Below, in pieces: positions 6,957-12,897 of a stretch of DNA of 14,176 nt (positions are counted from its first letter, which is position 1; every line of letters starts with the position of its first letter). The stretch is from NCBI GenBank assembly GCA_030447045.1, contig JAUJMB010000028.1:1-14176 (forward strand). The letters are read 5' to 3'. The translations under genes and the position numbers were made by a program. This DNA comes from Rubrobacteraceae bacterium. GTDB lineage: Bacteria; Actinomycetota; Rubrobacteria; Rubrobacterales; Rubrobacteraceae. The notes under the pieces are model-generated. The model was not told the origin of the DNA and made no database searches. It saw only the letters and a list, made by a program, of their open reading frames with translations.

Positions 6957-7751
6957 CGCCGTCCACCCGCCGTCCACCGTAAGCACCGTCCCGGTGACGA
7001 AGCTTGAGGCTCTTGACGCGAGAAAGACCGTGGGGCCGACGATCTCCCACACCTCCCCGAAGCGTCCTTGCGGCACGCGGCCGACGACGTCCTCGTACCA
7101 GGCCTCGTCGTCCATGATCTGGCGCACCAGCGGCGTCGTGAAGTAGGCCGGAGCCAGCGCGTTTACCCTGACGCCGTGGCGGGCGAACTCGAGCGCCAGC
7201 ACCTTGGTCAGCTGCACCACGGCCCCCTTGCTCGAGGCGTAGGCGGCCTGGCGCTCCATGGCGACGAGCCCGAAGATGGAGGCCATGTTGATGATCGAAC
7301 CCCGCCCATTCGGGACCATGAGCCCGCCGAAGGCCTTGGCGCAGTGGAAGAGCCCCCGGATGTTCACGTCGAGCACCTCGGAGAACTCCGCCGGTTCCAG
7401 CTCTAGCACGGGCTTCCTGCGGTTGATGCCGGGCACGTTCACCGCGACGTCCACCGCCCCCGAGCGGGACGAGACCTCCTCAGCGGCGGCCCGGACGTCC
7501 TCCCACTCGCGCACGTCCACCCGCACCGCGTAGCCCCCGCGCCCGAGCGCCGAGACGTCTTCGGCGGTCTTCTGCGCGCCTTCGAGGTCGATGTCCAGGC
7601 AGGCGACGTCCGCGCCGAAGTGCGCGAACCCGAGCGCGATGGCCCTCCCGAGCCCGGACGCCGCGCCCGTGACGATGGCATTCTGGCCTTCGAGGCCGAA
7701 GATCCCGCCGATATCCCCCGGCAGCCCCGCCGCCCGCGCGTCTTCCGTCAT
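6951..7751 (-). CDS. SDR-family oxidoreductase (KduD/gluconate 5-dehydrogenase-like)
   Basis: NAD(P)-dependent short-chain dehydrogenase/reductase of 266 aa. Seen: Rossmann motif TGAASGLG (28-35); Asp53 and Asp55 at the end of strand 2, which favour NAD over NADP; Asn130; and the catalytic set Ser158, Tyr171, Lys175 (YASSK). It ends in VDGGW, as classical SDRs do. The usual NNAG segment is NVPG (105-108). The overall pattern resembles sugar-acid dehydrogenases such as KduD or IdnO, but no neighbour confirms a substrate. The start is ATG 7751, with GGGAGG about 9 nt upstream and a well-formed promoter ahead of it. The frame stays open to 7814, but that part lies across the promoter and is rejected. 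It may be cotranscribed with the phosphoesterase 33 nt downstream. Confidence 0.9.
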   Translation of the reverse strand: MTEDARAAGLPGDIGGIFGLEGQNAIVTGAASGLGRAIALGFAHFGADVACLDIDLEGAQKTAEDVSALGRGGYAVRVDVREWEDVRAAAEEVSSRSGAVDVAVNVPGINRRKPVLELEPAEFSEVLDVNIRGLFHCAKAFGGLMVPNGRGSIINMASIFGLVAMERQAAYASSKGAVVQLTKVLALEFARHGVRVNALAPAYFTTPLVRQIMDDEAWYEDVVGRVPQGRFGEVWEIVGPTVFLASRASSFVTGTVLTVDGGWTAA

Positions 7752-7785
7752 GCGTCCCCACCTCCCTAGCCGACCCGTCCCCGCA

Positions 7786-7814
7786 ACCCTATTGCCCGCC
7801 ACGGCCCCGGTCAA
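7786..7814 (-). promoter_or_regulatory. Promoter of the SDR gene
   Basis: On the minus strand, TTGACC (7814-7809), a 17-nt spacer and TAGGGT (7791-7786) form a near-consensus housekeeping promoter of actinobacterial type. Transcription would start about 7779, giving a leader of about 28 nt that contains the GGGAGG ribosome binding site before ATG 7751. The 177-nt gap to the hydrolase gene holds nothing else recognisable. Confidence 0.65.
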
Positions 7815-7928
7815 CCGCCGCCCGCGAGACCGAGGCCGTGGAACGCGTCAGGCGCACCGCCAGGCGCGGCGGGGTCCGATGAACGGTCGGTATCCTCAGG
7901 TCACCGCCGTGGTGTCGGGTCCGCGGTC

Positions 7929-8861
7929 CTACGGGGATTCGGCCCCCTCGCTGAAGGCCCCCTTTAGGAAGCCAAGCACCCTCGGCCAGGAGTCGGCGTT
8001 GGCGAACTCGTCCGCTTCCCGGCTCCCGCCCAGCTCGAAGCGGTTCGTCCAGGACACCGCCGGCTCGTATCCTGGCGGCGCGATCATGTGCCCCGCCCCC
8101 TCGTAGCGCAGGTGCTCGTGAGGGAAGGGATGCTCGTTGGCCTCCAGGCGCTCGATGGCCATCTCCGAGAGGCGTGTGGAGGGCCACAGCCGGTCGTCCG
8201 TGCCGGAGATCAAGAGAACGGGCCCCTCGATCCTCTCCACCGGGATGCGGGCGGCTGCGACGGCCGTCTCGTCCCGGAGGGCGCGCTCGTAGAAGGCGCG
8301 GGTGCCTATGGGCCGGTCTTCGAGAAGGGAGCTCGTGATCCGGACCATCTCGGCGACGCCGGGCCTCGCCCACGCGACGAACGGCACGGCCCTCCTGCGG
8401 AGGGACCAGGGCGACCTGGGGCCCCCATAGTACACCTCGCGATCATAGGGTATCCCCTGCCAGACGACCGCGCTCGGAGCGTACCCGACGACCGCCCCGA
8501 CGTCCCTGGGGTAGGTCGCCCCCAGCAGGAGCGCCAGCTCGCCGCCCTTGGAGTTGCCCACCACGGCCACGCGCCCCGGGCCCACCATCGGGTGGCGCCG
8601 CAACCACGCGATGGCCCCCTCGAAGTACTCCAGGGGTATCTCCACCAGCTCGCGCGGCAACCCGTCGAGCCCAAAGTAGGCGAGCGCCAGCGCCGGGAAA
8701 CCCTCGGAAGCGAACGTCTCGGCCGCCCCTTCGCTGAGACCGCCCCCTGCCCCCCCGAGGGCCAGCACCGCCGCACGCGGGGCCGAGTTGAACGGCAGGA
8801 AAAGCGTGCCGACCAGGCCACCCCCCCGTACCGGCTGCCGGACCACCCCCGCCTCTCCCAC
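7929..8861 (-). CDS. BAAT C-terminal-type acyl-CoA thioesterase / alpha/beta hydrolase
   Basis: Alpha/beta hydrolase of 310 aa resembling the C-terminal domain of bile acid-CoA:amino acid N-acyltransferase and acyl-CoA thioesterases. Visible family blocks are ALAYFGLDGLPRELVEIPLEYF (key part YFGLDGLP, 62-69), nucleophile elbow GNSKGG (102-107, Ser104), TDDRLWPS (221-228, acid Asp222 or 223) and GAGHM (255-259, His258). Ser rather than Cys as nucleophile points to hydrolysis of acyl-CoA or another ester, not amino acid conjugation. The N-terminal beta-sandwich domain of the animal enzymes is absent. The first start is GTG 8861 but lacks a good ribosome binding site. GTG 8846 has GGGAGAGG about 7 nt upstream and is a fair alternative. 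No signal peptide is seen, so it should be cytosolic. The gene stands alone, 177 nt from the SDR promoter side. Confidence 0.87.
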   Translation of the reverse strand: MGEAGVVRQPVRGGGLVGTLFLPFNSAPRAAVLALGGAGGGLSEGAAETFASEGFPALALAYFGLDGLPRELVEIPLEYFEGAIAWLRRHPMVGPGRVAVVGNSKGGELALLLGATYPRDVGAVVGYAPSAVVWQGIPYDREVYYGGPRSPWSLRRRAVPFVAWARPGVAEMVRITSSLLEDRPIGTRAFYERALRDETAVAAARIPVERIEGPVLLISGTDDRLWPSTRLSEMAIERLEANEHPFPHEHLRYEGAGHMIAPPGYEPAVSWTNRFELGGSREADEFANADSWPRVLGFLKGAFSEGAESP

Positions 8862-8900
8862 GGGGTCATGCTACCGGAGAACAGGGCCAGACGTACGAGC

Positions 8901-8930
8901 CCTATGCCGGAATGCGCGCGGTACCCGCAA
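8901..8930 (-). promoter_or_regulatory. Possible promoter of the BAAT-type hydrolase
   Basis: TTGCGG (8930-8925), an 18-nt spacer and CATAGG (8906-8901) on the minus strand would start transcription about 30 nt before the GTG at 8861. Both hexamers are weak. The rest of the 254-nt gap up to the yip1 gene holds only the hairpin at 9041-9065. Confidence 0.25.
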
Positions 8931-9040
8931 GAGAGACGCAGGCCACGGGCCGCCATCGGCCCCTCGAACGCATCTGTACCCGCCATCCAGCTCCGCCCAG
9001 ACGAACGGACGGTCCAGCCAGGGGCGAAGAACGAGCGGCC

Positions 9041-9065
9041 GTAGCCTCCGGACGTCTGAGGCTAC
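9041..9065 (-). terminator. Hairpin after the Yip1-family gene
   Basis: GTAGCCTC and GAGGCTAC form a perfect 8-bp stem with a 9-nt loop, about 50 nt past the yip1 stop. There is no T tract on either strand, as is common for terminators of high-GC actinobacteria. Confidence 0.55.
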
Positions 9066-9115
9066 CGACGCGGGGTCATTTAGCGGGAGAGGGCGGCCCG
9101 TTCCCTAGGACACCC

Positions 9116-9748
9116 TTACCCCTGGTTGGAGACCGTGTAGCCCACCCACGCCAGCACGATCACGGCCACCACCAGGACCACGAGGAACGGTATCAGGATC
9201 ACGAGCGCGGCCTTGCCGGTCGTCGTCCCATGAATCTCCCTGATGCCCACGATCGACAGGTACAAGCCATACAGCGCCACCAGCGGGCCTATAATCGGTA
9301 TCCAGTTCACGAGCGCCGTGACCTGGGTGTAGGAGGCCACCTTGAAGGTTGACGCGAACCCCTGGTTGTTCTCGCCCACGAGGAACCTCACCAGGAGCTG
9401 CTGGATCGCCGCCGCGACGAAGAGGCCGATGGCGCCCAATATCGGCGCGAGGAGGATCGAGGCCAGGGCCGAGGTCGGGGCGAAGGTCGACGGTATGGCG
9501 TTCTGGGGGTTGGGGTTGAACCCCGGGTTCTGTTGCAACCCCAGAAGCACGAGCAGCCCGCTGAGGATCGCCGAGACGACGATGCACACCAGCGCGAAGG
9601 CGAGCGGGTTGATCAGGTTCCGGTCGCGGGGGAGCCCCCCGAAGAACCGCGCCGGCTCGAGAGCCACCCTACGCGCCACGTCGACGAAGCTTTTCGTCGG
9701 GTTCGAGAGGTCGAACTCTCCACCCGAAGTAGACCTACCCATGCCCAT
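9116..9748 (-). CDS. Yip1-family membrane protein
   Basis: Integral membrane protein of 210 aa with a cytoplasmic N terminus (1-46) and about five hydrophobic segments (near 47-70, 96-120, 135-150, 152-168, 181-202). The block PLVALYGLYLSIVGIREIHG followed by TTTGKA (155-180) is the Yip1 signature (IVGIREIHG). PARFFGGLP near residue 33 is the common N-terminal block. Function of bacterial Yip1 proteins is unknown. The loop between helices 1 and 2 (about 71-95) is rich in Asn, Pro and Gln (NPGFNPNPQN). The start is ATG 9748, with GGGGAG 5 nt upstream. The open frame reaches back to 10087 but is unlike a protein there and overlaps the divergent promoter region. A terminator-like hairpin follows. 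Confidence 0.85.
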   Translation of the reverse strand: MGMGRSTSGGEFDLSNPTKSFVDVARRVALEPARFFGGLPRDRNLINPLAFALVCIVVSAILSGLLVLLGLQQNPGFNPNPQNAIPSTFAPTSALASILLAPILGAIGLFVAAAIQQLLVRFLVGENNQGFASTFKVASYTQVTALVNWIPIIGPLVALYGLYLSIVGIREIHGTTTGKAALVILIPFLVVLVVAVIVLAWVGYTVSNQG

Positions 9749-9770
9749 CGGCTCTCCCCTTCCGCGCGTC

Positions 9771-9787
9771 CGGTTCCCTCTGAACCG
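9771..9787 (-). repeat. Small hairpin in the yip1 leader
   Basis: CGGTTC and GAACCG form a 6-bp stem with a 5-nt loop, 23-39 nt upstream of the yip1 ATG. It lies just downstream of the candidate -10 TAGTAT, so it would be in the leader. It could be an operator or a weak RNA structure. Confidence 0.35.
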
Positions 9788-9797
9788 AGGTCCCCGC

Positions 9798-9803
9798 ATA
9801 CTA
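9798..9803 (-). promoter_or_regulatory. Possible -10 element of the yip1 gene
   Basis: TAGTAT on the minus strand, 50 nt before the ATG, fits the TAnnnT pattern. No clear -35 is seen. The 280-nt divergent region between yip1 and the SGNH gene shows little else beyond this and TAGATT at 10009. Confidence 0.3.
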
Positions 9804-10008
9804 CCGGACGCGGAGACGCCGGGCACCACGCCGACGGCGGCAGGCGCAACTCTGTGTAGCGCGCAGCGGTCGTTTGGGCAAGCGGCGAGGTGTGGCCGGG
9901 AGCCGCCGGCCAGGACACGGCCAGGCCAGCGAGAACGCGCGGGACGCGGGCCATGTCGCTTCCCGACGGACGCCGTACGCCCGTGCGCGCCACGGCTCCA
10001 CGGTGGCA

Positions 10009-10014
10009 TAGATT
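10009..10014 (+). promoter_or_regulatory. Possible -10 element of the SGNH hydrolase gene
   Basis: TAGATT lies 15 nt before the ATG at 10029. Transcription from it would begin about 8 nt upstream of the start codon, so the leader would be very short. No -35 match is present. Confidence 0.3.
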
Positions 10015-10028
10015 GGATCGGGGCCAAG

Positions 10029-10676
10029 ATGGGGAACGATGGGGCCGTGGGACACGTGGTGCTTTTGGGCGACTCCATCTTCGACAACGCCGCTTACGTG
10101 GCGGGGGCGCCCGACGTCGTCCGGCAGGTGCGCCAGCGGTTGCCGGCCGGGGTCAAGGCGACGCTGGCGGCCGTGGACGGGCACACGACGAGGGACGTCC
10201 ACGACCAGCTTCGGCGCGTGCCCGACGATGCCACGCACCTGGTCGTCAGCGTCGGCGGCAACGACGCCCTTGGCAACAGCGACTTCCTGGGCGCACCCGC
10301 CCGCTCCACCGCCGAAGCGCTCTCGGGCCTCGCCGACATCGGCGACGGGTTCGAGCGCGGCTACCTGGCAATGCTGACGGCTGTGCTCGCCCACGGGTTG
10401 CCCACGGCGATCTGCACCGTCTACTTTCCGCGGTTCCCCGACGCGGCGTTGCAGAAGGTGGCGGTCGCGGGCCTCACCGTCTTCAACGACTGCATCGTGC
10501 GCGCGGCTTTCGCCCACGGCCTCCCTCTCTTGGACCTGCGCTTGATCTGCACCGAAGAGGGCGATTACGCCAACCCGATCGAACCCTCGGCCCAGGGCGG
10601 CGAGAAGATCGCACGGGCCATAGCGGAGTTCGTGGAACAGGAACCCCCCAGGGGCAGAACCCAGGTCTTCATCTAA
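10029..10676 (+). CDS. GDSL/SGNH-family hydrolase
   Basis: Predicted esterase/lipase-type hydrolase of 215 aa with no signal peptide, so cytosolic. Block I is VLLGDSIFDN (11-20) with nucleophile Ser16. Block III is VGGND (75-79) with oxyanion Asn78. A Gly-containing block II may be VDGHTT (49-54). The usual C-terminal DxxH block is not found: the equivalent region reads DYANPIEPSAQGGEKIA (179-195), with the expected spacing to the last helix but no His. I recall this IEPS-GG-KIA ending as typical of a subgroup of these proteins, but cannot confirm it here. ATG 10029 is the first methionine before block I. Its ribosome binding site is weak, and GTG 10047 is an alternative. Substrate is unknown. 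It is divergent from yip1 and convergent with the primase gene. Confidence 0.85.
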   Translation: MGNDGAVGHVVLLGDSIFDNAAYVAGAPDVVRQVRQRLPAGVKATLAAVDGHTTRDVHDQLRRVPDDATHLVVSVGGNDALGNSDFLGAPARSTAEALSGLADIGDGFERGYLAMLTAVLAHGLPTAICTVYFPRFPDAALQKVAVAGLTVFNDCIVRAAFAHGLPLLDLRLICTEEGDYANPIEPSAQGGEKIARAIAEFVEQEPPRGRTQVFI

Positions 10677-10713
10677 GCCGCAAGTCCCCTACTCGAACCA
10701 TCGAAGCGCCCCG

Positions 10714-10741
10714 GGCCGCGGGGCTGTGGGTGCCCCCGGCC
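10714..10741 (+). terminator. Hairpin after the SGNH hydrolase gene
   Basis: GGCCG-C-GGGGC pairs with GCCCCCGGCC (5 bp, a 1-nt bulge, 5 bp, 7-nt loop), 37 nt past the stop. It lies in the convergent gap and has no T tract. Confidence 0.5.
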
Positions 10742-10792
10742 CCTACCGTTGCGGGCGTCGGGTCATCGGCCCGCGCGTCCGGCCCCGCCTCG

Positions 10793-10824
10793 GGCGGCGC
10801 GGCTCCCTCCGCTGGTGCGCCGCC
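10793..10824 (-). terminator. Hairpin directly after the primase-polymerase gene
   Basis: GGCGGCGC and GCGCCGCC form a perfect 8-bp stem with a 16-nt loop. The stem abuts the stop codon of the primase gene at 10825. There is no T tract. It shares the convergent gap with the SGNH hairpin. Confidence 0.45.
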
Positions 10825-11403
10825 TCAGAATAGAGTCTCCTCGCCGGCGTGCTCCCTCAGCCGCGCGAGGAGCCACTCCGGCCCGGCGGGGGGCGAGCGG
10901 TCGATCCACTCGTAGGCGCCCTGGGTCCTGCTCGGCGGCACCACCACGTAGCCCCCCTCGCCGCGCACGTCGAGCCCGGCCCCGAGCATCCCGGCGCTGT
11001 TGCGGACCGTCTCTCCGGCCGGGTACCCGAAAAAGACGTGCACCCCGCCGCCCCCGGTGCGGGCCCTCGCCGTCTCGGGGAGCGGACCGTTCTCGCGCTC
11101 GAGGAGGGCCAGGCTCTCGAACCCGCCGTCCCTCGGGTCCGCGTCCAGGACCAGGAGCCCGCTGCGCCGCCCGGTGGGGACGCCGACGTTGGCGGCGGGC
11201 CAGCGGCCCCACCAGGCCTCTATCCGGCGCGCCTGCGTGGTGGCGTCCCAGAACCCGTTGTGCGTGAGCGGCCTCTTGCCGCCCGGCACGCAAGGGAACA
11301 CGGGCACGCCGCGCCCCGCGTAGGCCAGGGCCGCGCCGCGCAGCATGGGGACCAGTTCGCGCCTCTCGCTCTCCAACCTCCGTCGATTGTACACAGGGGG
11401 CAT
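10825..11403 (-). CDS. Stand-alone bifunctional primase-polymerase (Prim-Pol) domain protein
   Basis: Protein of 192 aa that consists almost only of a Prim-Pol (archaeo-eukaryotic primase superfamily) domain. The predicted activity is DNA priming and/or polymerisation. Seen: ALAYAGRGVPVFPCVPGGKRP (key part GVPVFPC, 32-38), NVGVPTG (72-78), the metal motif Asp87-x-Asp89 (LDADPRDGG), His122 in TGGGGVHVFF, Asp145 in GLDVRGEGGY, and VVVPPSR. The three catalytic positions are therefore intact. No helicase, zinc or accessory domain follows, unlike the larger plasmid and phage enzymes. ATG 11403 has GGGAGGGG only 2 nt away. GTG 11394 (9-nt spacing) and ATG 11346 are alternatives. It is divergent from the OsmC gene, with no replication or mobility genes nearby, so its role is unclear. 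Confidence 0.88.
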   Translation of the reverse strand: MPPVYNRRRLESERRELVPMLRGAALAYAGRGVPVFPCVPGGKRPLTHNGFWDATTQARRIEAWWGRWPAANVGVPTGRRSGLLVLDADPRDGGFESLALLERENGPLPETARARTGGGGVHVFFGYPAGETVRNSAGMLGAGLDVRGEGGYVVVPPSRTQGAYEWIDRSPPAGPEWLLARLREHAGEETLF

Positions 11404-11418
11404 CCCCTCCCGCCGGTC

Positions 11419-11426
11419 CCTATACT
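11419..11426. promoter_or_regulatory. Overlapping -10-like elements for the divergent primase and osmC genes
   Basis: TATACT on the plus strand (11421-11426) is a good -10 match for osmC and would give a leader of about 105 nt. TATAGG on the minus strand (11424-11419) could serve the primase gene with a leader of about 9 nt. No clear -35 is seen for either. A second minus-strand candidate, TACAAT (11391-11386), lies inside the proposed primase start and would fit only a later start codon. Confidence 0.35.
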
Positions 11427-11490
11427 TCCGGGCACGCGAGGAGACGCCCGCGAAGCGGGGGGGCGGCCTCGACCTGTATCCAGACGACGA

Positions 11491-11516
11491 GGTTCGCGCG
11501 CCCGCCGGCGCGAACC
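11491..11516 (+). promoter_or_regulatory. Strong hairpin in the osmC leader
   Basis: GGTTCGCGC and GCGCGAACC form a perfect 9-bp stem with an 8-nt loop. It ends 21 nt before the osmC ATG and just ahead of its GAGGAGG ribosome binding site. It could act as a cis-acting RNA element or as a dyad operator near the promoter. Its function is not known. Confidence 0.5.
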
Positions 11517-11537
11517 GACCATCCGAGGAGGCCCGGC

Positions 11538-11984
11538 ATGCAGACCGACGACGCGGCCCGGCAGGTCGAGAACGTTTCCGTGACGCTTGAGGACGGCATG
11601 CATTTCGTCGGTGAGGCCGGCGGCTTTCGGGTGGACACCGACGCCGACGGGAGCTTCGGCGGCGCGGGCGGCGGTCCCCAGCCTCTGCATCTCCTGCTGC
11701 TCGGGGTGGCCGGGTGCACGGCGATGGACGTGATCTCCATCCTGCGCAAGAAGCGCCAGCGGGTAGGCGGCCTGGAGGTGGAGGCGCGGGGCAAGCGGAC
11801 GGACGAGCACCCCAGGATCTACGGCGAGATCGAGCTGGTCTACCGCGTGAGGGGCGAGGGGGTAGATCCGCGGGCCGTCGAGAGGGCCATCGAGCTCTCC
11901 GAGACCCGCTACTGCCCGGCCATCGCCATGGTCGGCCAGGCGGCCAGGATCGAGAGCCGGTACGAGATCGAGGAGACAGCCTGA
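11538..11984 (+). CDS. OsmC-family protein (YhfA-like)
   Basis: OsmC/Ohr-superfamily protein of 148 aa, normal length and cytosolic. The redox-active Cys pair is present: Cys60 in LGVAGCTAMDVISILRKKRQ and Cys126 in ELSETRYCPA. PQPLHLLLLG (48-57), KRTDEHPRIY (87-96, conserved Glu90) and a C-terminal strand (ARIESRYEI) complete the fold. Ohr and OsmC members reduce organic hydroperoxides through such a Cys pair. The TAMDV-RYCPA pattern fits the YhfA-like subgroup, whose function is less defined, so hydroperoxide reduction is inference. ATG 11538 has GAGGAGG about 6 nt upstream. The leader carries a 9-bp hairpin. Two mutually exclusive hairpins separate it from the TauE-type gene downstream. Confidence 0.93.
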   Translation: MQTDDAARQVENVSVTLEDGMHFVGEAGGFRVDTDADGSFGGAGGGPQPLHLLLLGVAGCTAMDVISILRKKRQRVGGLEVEARGKRTDEHPRIYGEIELVYRVRGEGVDPRAVERAIELSETRYCPAIAMVGQAARIESRYEIEETA

Positions 11985-12002
11985 CGGGGGAACGGCACCA
12001 CG

Positions 12003-12023
12003 GCCCGGACGCCGGGTCCGGGC
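12003..12023 (+). repeat. Upstream hairpin between osmC and tauE-like gene
   Basis: GCCCGGAC and GTCCGGGC form a perfect 8-bp stem with a 5-nt loop. Its right arm shares 6 bases (12018-12023) with the left arm of the next hairpin, so the two cannot form together. Confidence 0.55.
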
Positions 12024-12048
12024 GCCGGGGCGAACGTTCGGCGCCCGG
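12018..12048 (+). terminator. Terminator-like hairpin after osmC
   Basis: CCGGGCGCCG and CGGCGCCCGG form a perfect 10-bp stem with an 11-nt loop that includes GAACGTT. It starts 34 nt after the osmC stop. There is no T tract. It is the stronger of two overlapping hairpins and may stop osmC transcription, or regulate readthrough to the exporter gene. Confidence 0.55.
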
Positions 12049-12082
12049 CGGCGACGGGCTTCTCCGGCCCTCGCAGCCCGTC

Positions 12083-12112
12083 TTGGAGTTAGGCGTCCTT
12101 CTCCCATACCAT
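12083..12112 (+). promoter_or_regulatory. Possible promoter of the TauE/SafE-family gene
   Basis: TTGGAG (12083-12088), an 18-nt spacer and TACCAT (12107-12112) would start transcription about 22 nt before the TTG at 12141. The predicted leader carries the GAGGAG ribosome binding site. Match quality is moderate. Confidence 0.4.
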
Positions 12113-12140
12113 GGCGGGCGCCCGAGAGAGGAGTTGAGGG

Positions 12141-12851
12141 TTGATCACGATTCTGGCGCTCCTGGCCGTCGCCGTGGCGGTCGGGGCGGTCATACAGGGT
12201 TCGATCGGCTTCGGCTACGCCCTCGTGGCGGTGCCGGCCATGGCGCTGCTGCTGCCTTGGGCCGTCCCCGTCACGCCGCTCTTTCTGGCCCTGCCCATGA
12301 CCCTGCTCATGAGCATCCGGGGGTGGCGTTCCATCGACACGGCGGGCTTCGCCCTGATCACCGCCGGGCGCCTCCTTGGCACGATCGTCGGGGTCTTGCT
12401 GCTGGTGCTGGCGCCGAAGGGCTACCTCTCGGTGCTCACCGGGGTGCTGATCCTGACGGCGGCGCTCGGGAGCCTCCTGAAGCCGAGCTTCGAAGTGAAC
12501 CACACAACCCGGCTCGCCGGCGGCGTGGCCTCCGGCGTCGTGGGCACCGTGGCGGCCCTCGGCGGGACGCCGCTGGCGCTCGTGTACCAGGATCGCTCTG
12601 GGGCCGAACTCCGCTCGACCCTGGCCATCTCGTTCGTCGTCGGCATCGCCATGTCGCTCGCGGGCCTGGCGTTGGCGGGGAAGGTCGAGGGCAGGCACGT
12701 CGTCCTGGCGCTCGAGCTGCTCCCCTGCCTGCTCTTAGGCCTGTGGGCCAGCCGCTGGGTAGTGGCACGCCTCGACGAGCGTTGGCTACGCCCGGCGGTG
12801 CTGGCCTTCGCCGCCGTCGCCGGCTTGGTCATCGTGTTCCTCGGCTCCTAG
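12141..12851 (+). CDS. TauE/SafE-family sulfite/anion exporter
   Basis: Polytopic inner-membrane transporter of 236 aa (about 7-8 helices), the usual size of the TauE/SafE/YfcA family. The two-repeat layout is visible: GAVIQGSIGFGYALVAVPAM (key part IQGSIGFGYALVAVP, 18-32) opens the first half. GGVASGVVGTVAALGGTPLAL (key part SGVVGTVAALGGTP) opens the second. A middle charged loop (KPSFEVNHTTR) separates them. Members export sulfite, sulfoacetate or related anions; the substrate here is not fixed by context. The start is TTG 12141, chosen because AGGAG lies 7 nt upstream and the first helix begins right after it. It lies 156 nt after osmC with hairpins and a candidate promoter in between, so it is likely to have its own transcript. 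The Nudix gene follows 46 nt downstream. Confidence 0.9.
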   Translation: MITILALLAVAVAVGAVIQGSIGFGYALVAVPAMALLLPWAVPVTPLFLALPMTLLMSIRGWRSIDTAGFALITAGRLLGTIVGVLLLVLAPKGYLSVLTGVLILTAALGSLLKPSFEVNHTTRLAGGVASGVVGTVAALGGTPLALVYQDRSGAELRSTLAISFVVGIAMSLAGLALAGKVEGRHVVLALELLPCLLLGLWASRWVVARLDERWLRPAVLAFAAVAGLVIVFLGS

Positions 12852-12884
12852 GCCTCGCCCCCTGCGCCCTGCGGCGACCTGCGC

Positions 12885-12890
12885 TACCCT
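12885..12890 (+). promoter_or_regulatory. -10 element implying a leaderless Nudix transcript
   Basis: TACCCT (TAnnnT) ends 7 nt before the ATG at 12898, so transcription would begin at or next to the start codon. No ribosome binding site lies upstream of this ATG, which agrees with a leaderless mRNA. No -35 match is evident. Confidence 0.45.
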
Positions 12891-12897
12891 TGCGCCG

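Noticed and set aside
9342..10028. Long N-terminal extension of the SGNH hydrolase
   Set aside because: It runs antisense across yip1; block I begins a few residues after ATG 10029.
9749..10087. N-terminal extension of the Yip1 protein
   Set aside because: No resemblance to the family, and a good ribosome binding site marks ATG 9748.
11385..11393. OhrR-type operator in GATTGTACA between the primase and osmC genes
   Set aside because: Only a half-site resembling TACAAT is present; the symmetric TACAATT-AATTGTA pattern is missing.
10825..11403. Part of an integrated plasmid or phage, suggested by the Prim-Pol gene
   Set aside because: No integrase, tRNA, attachment repeats, helicase or phage genes in the window, and base composition matches the neighbours.
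11220..12698. Minus-strand open frame of 492 codons across osmC and the exporter gene
   Set aside because: It spans two well-supported plus-strand genes and their intergenic hairpins, and its product is biased in Arg, Gly and Asp.
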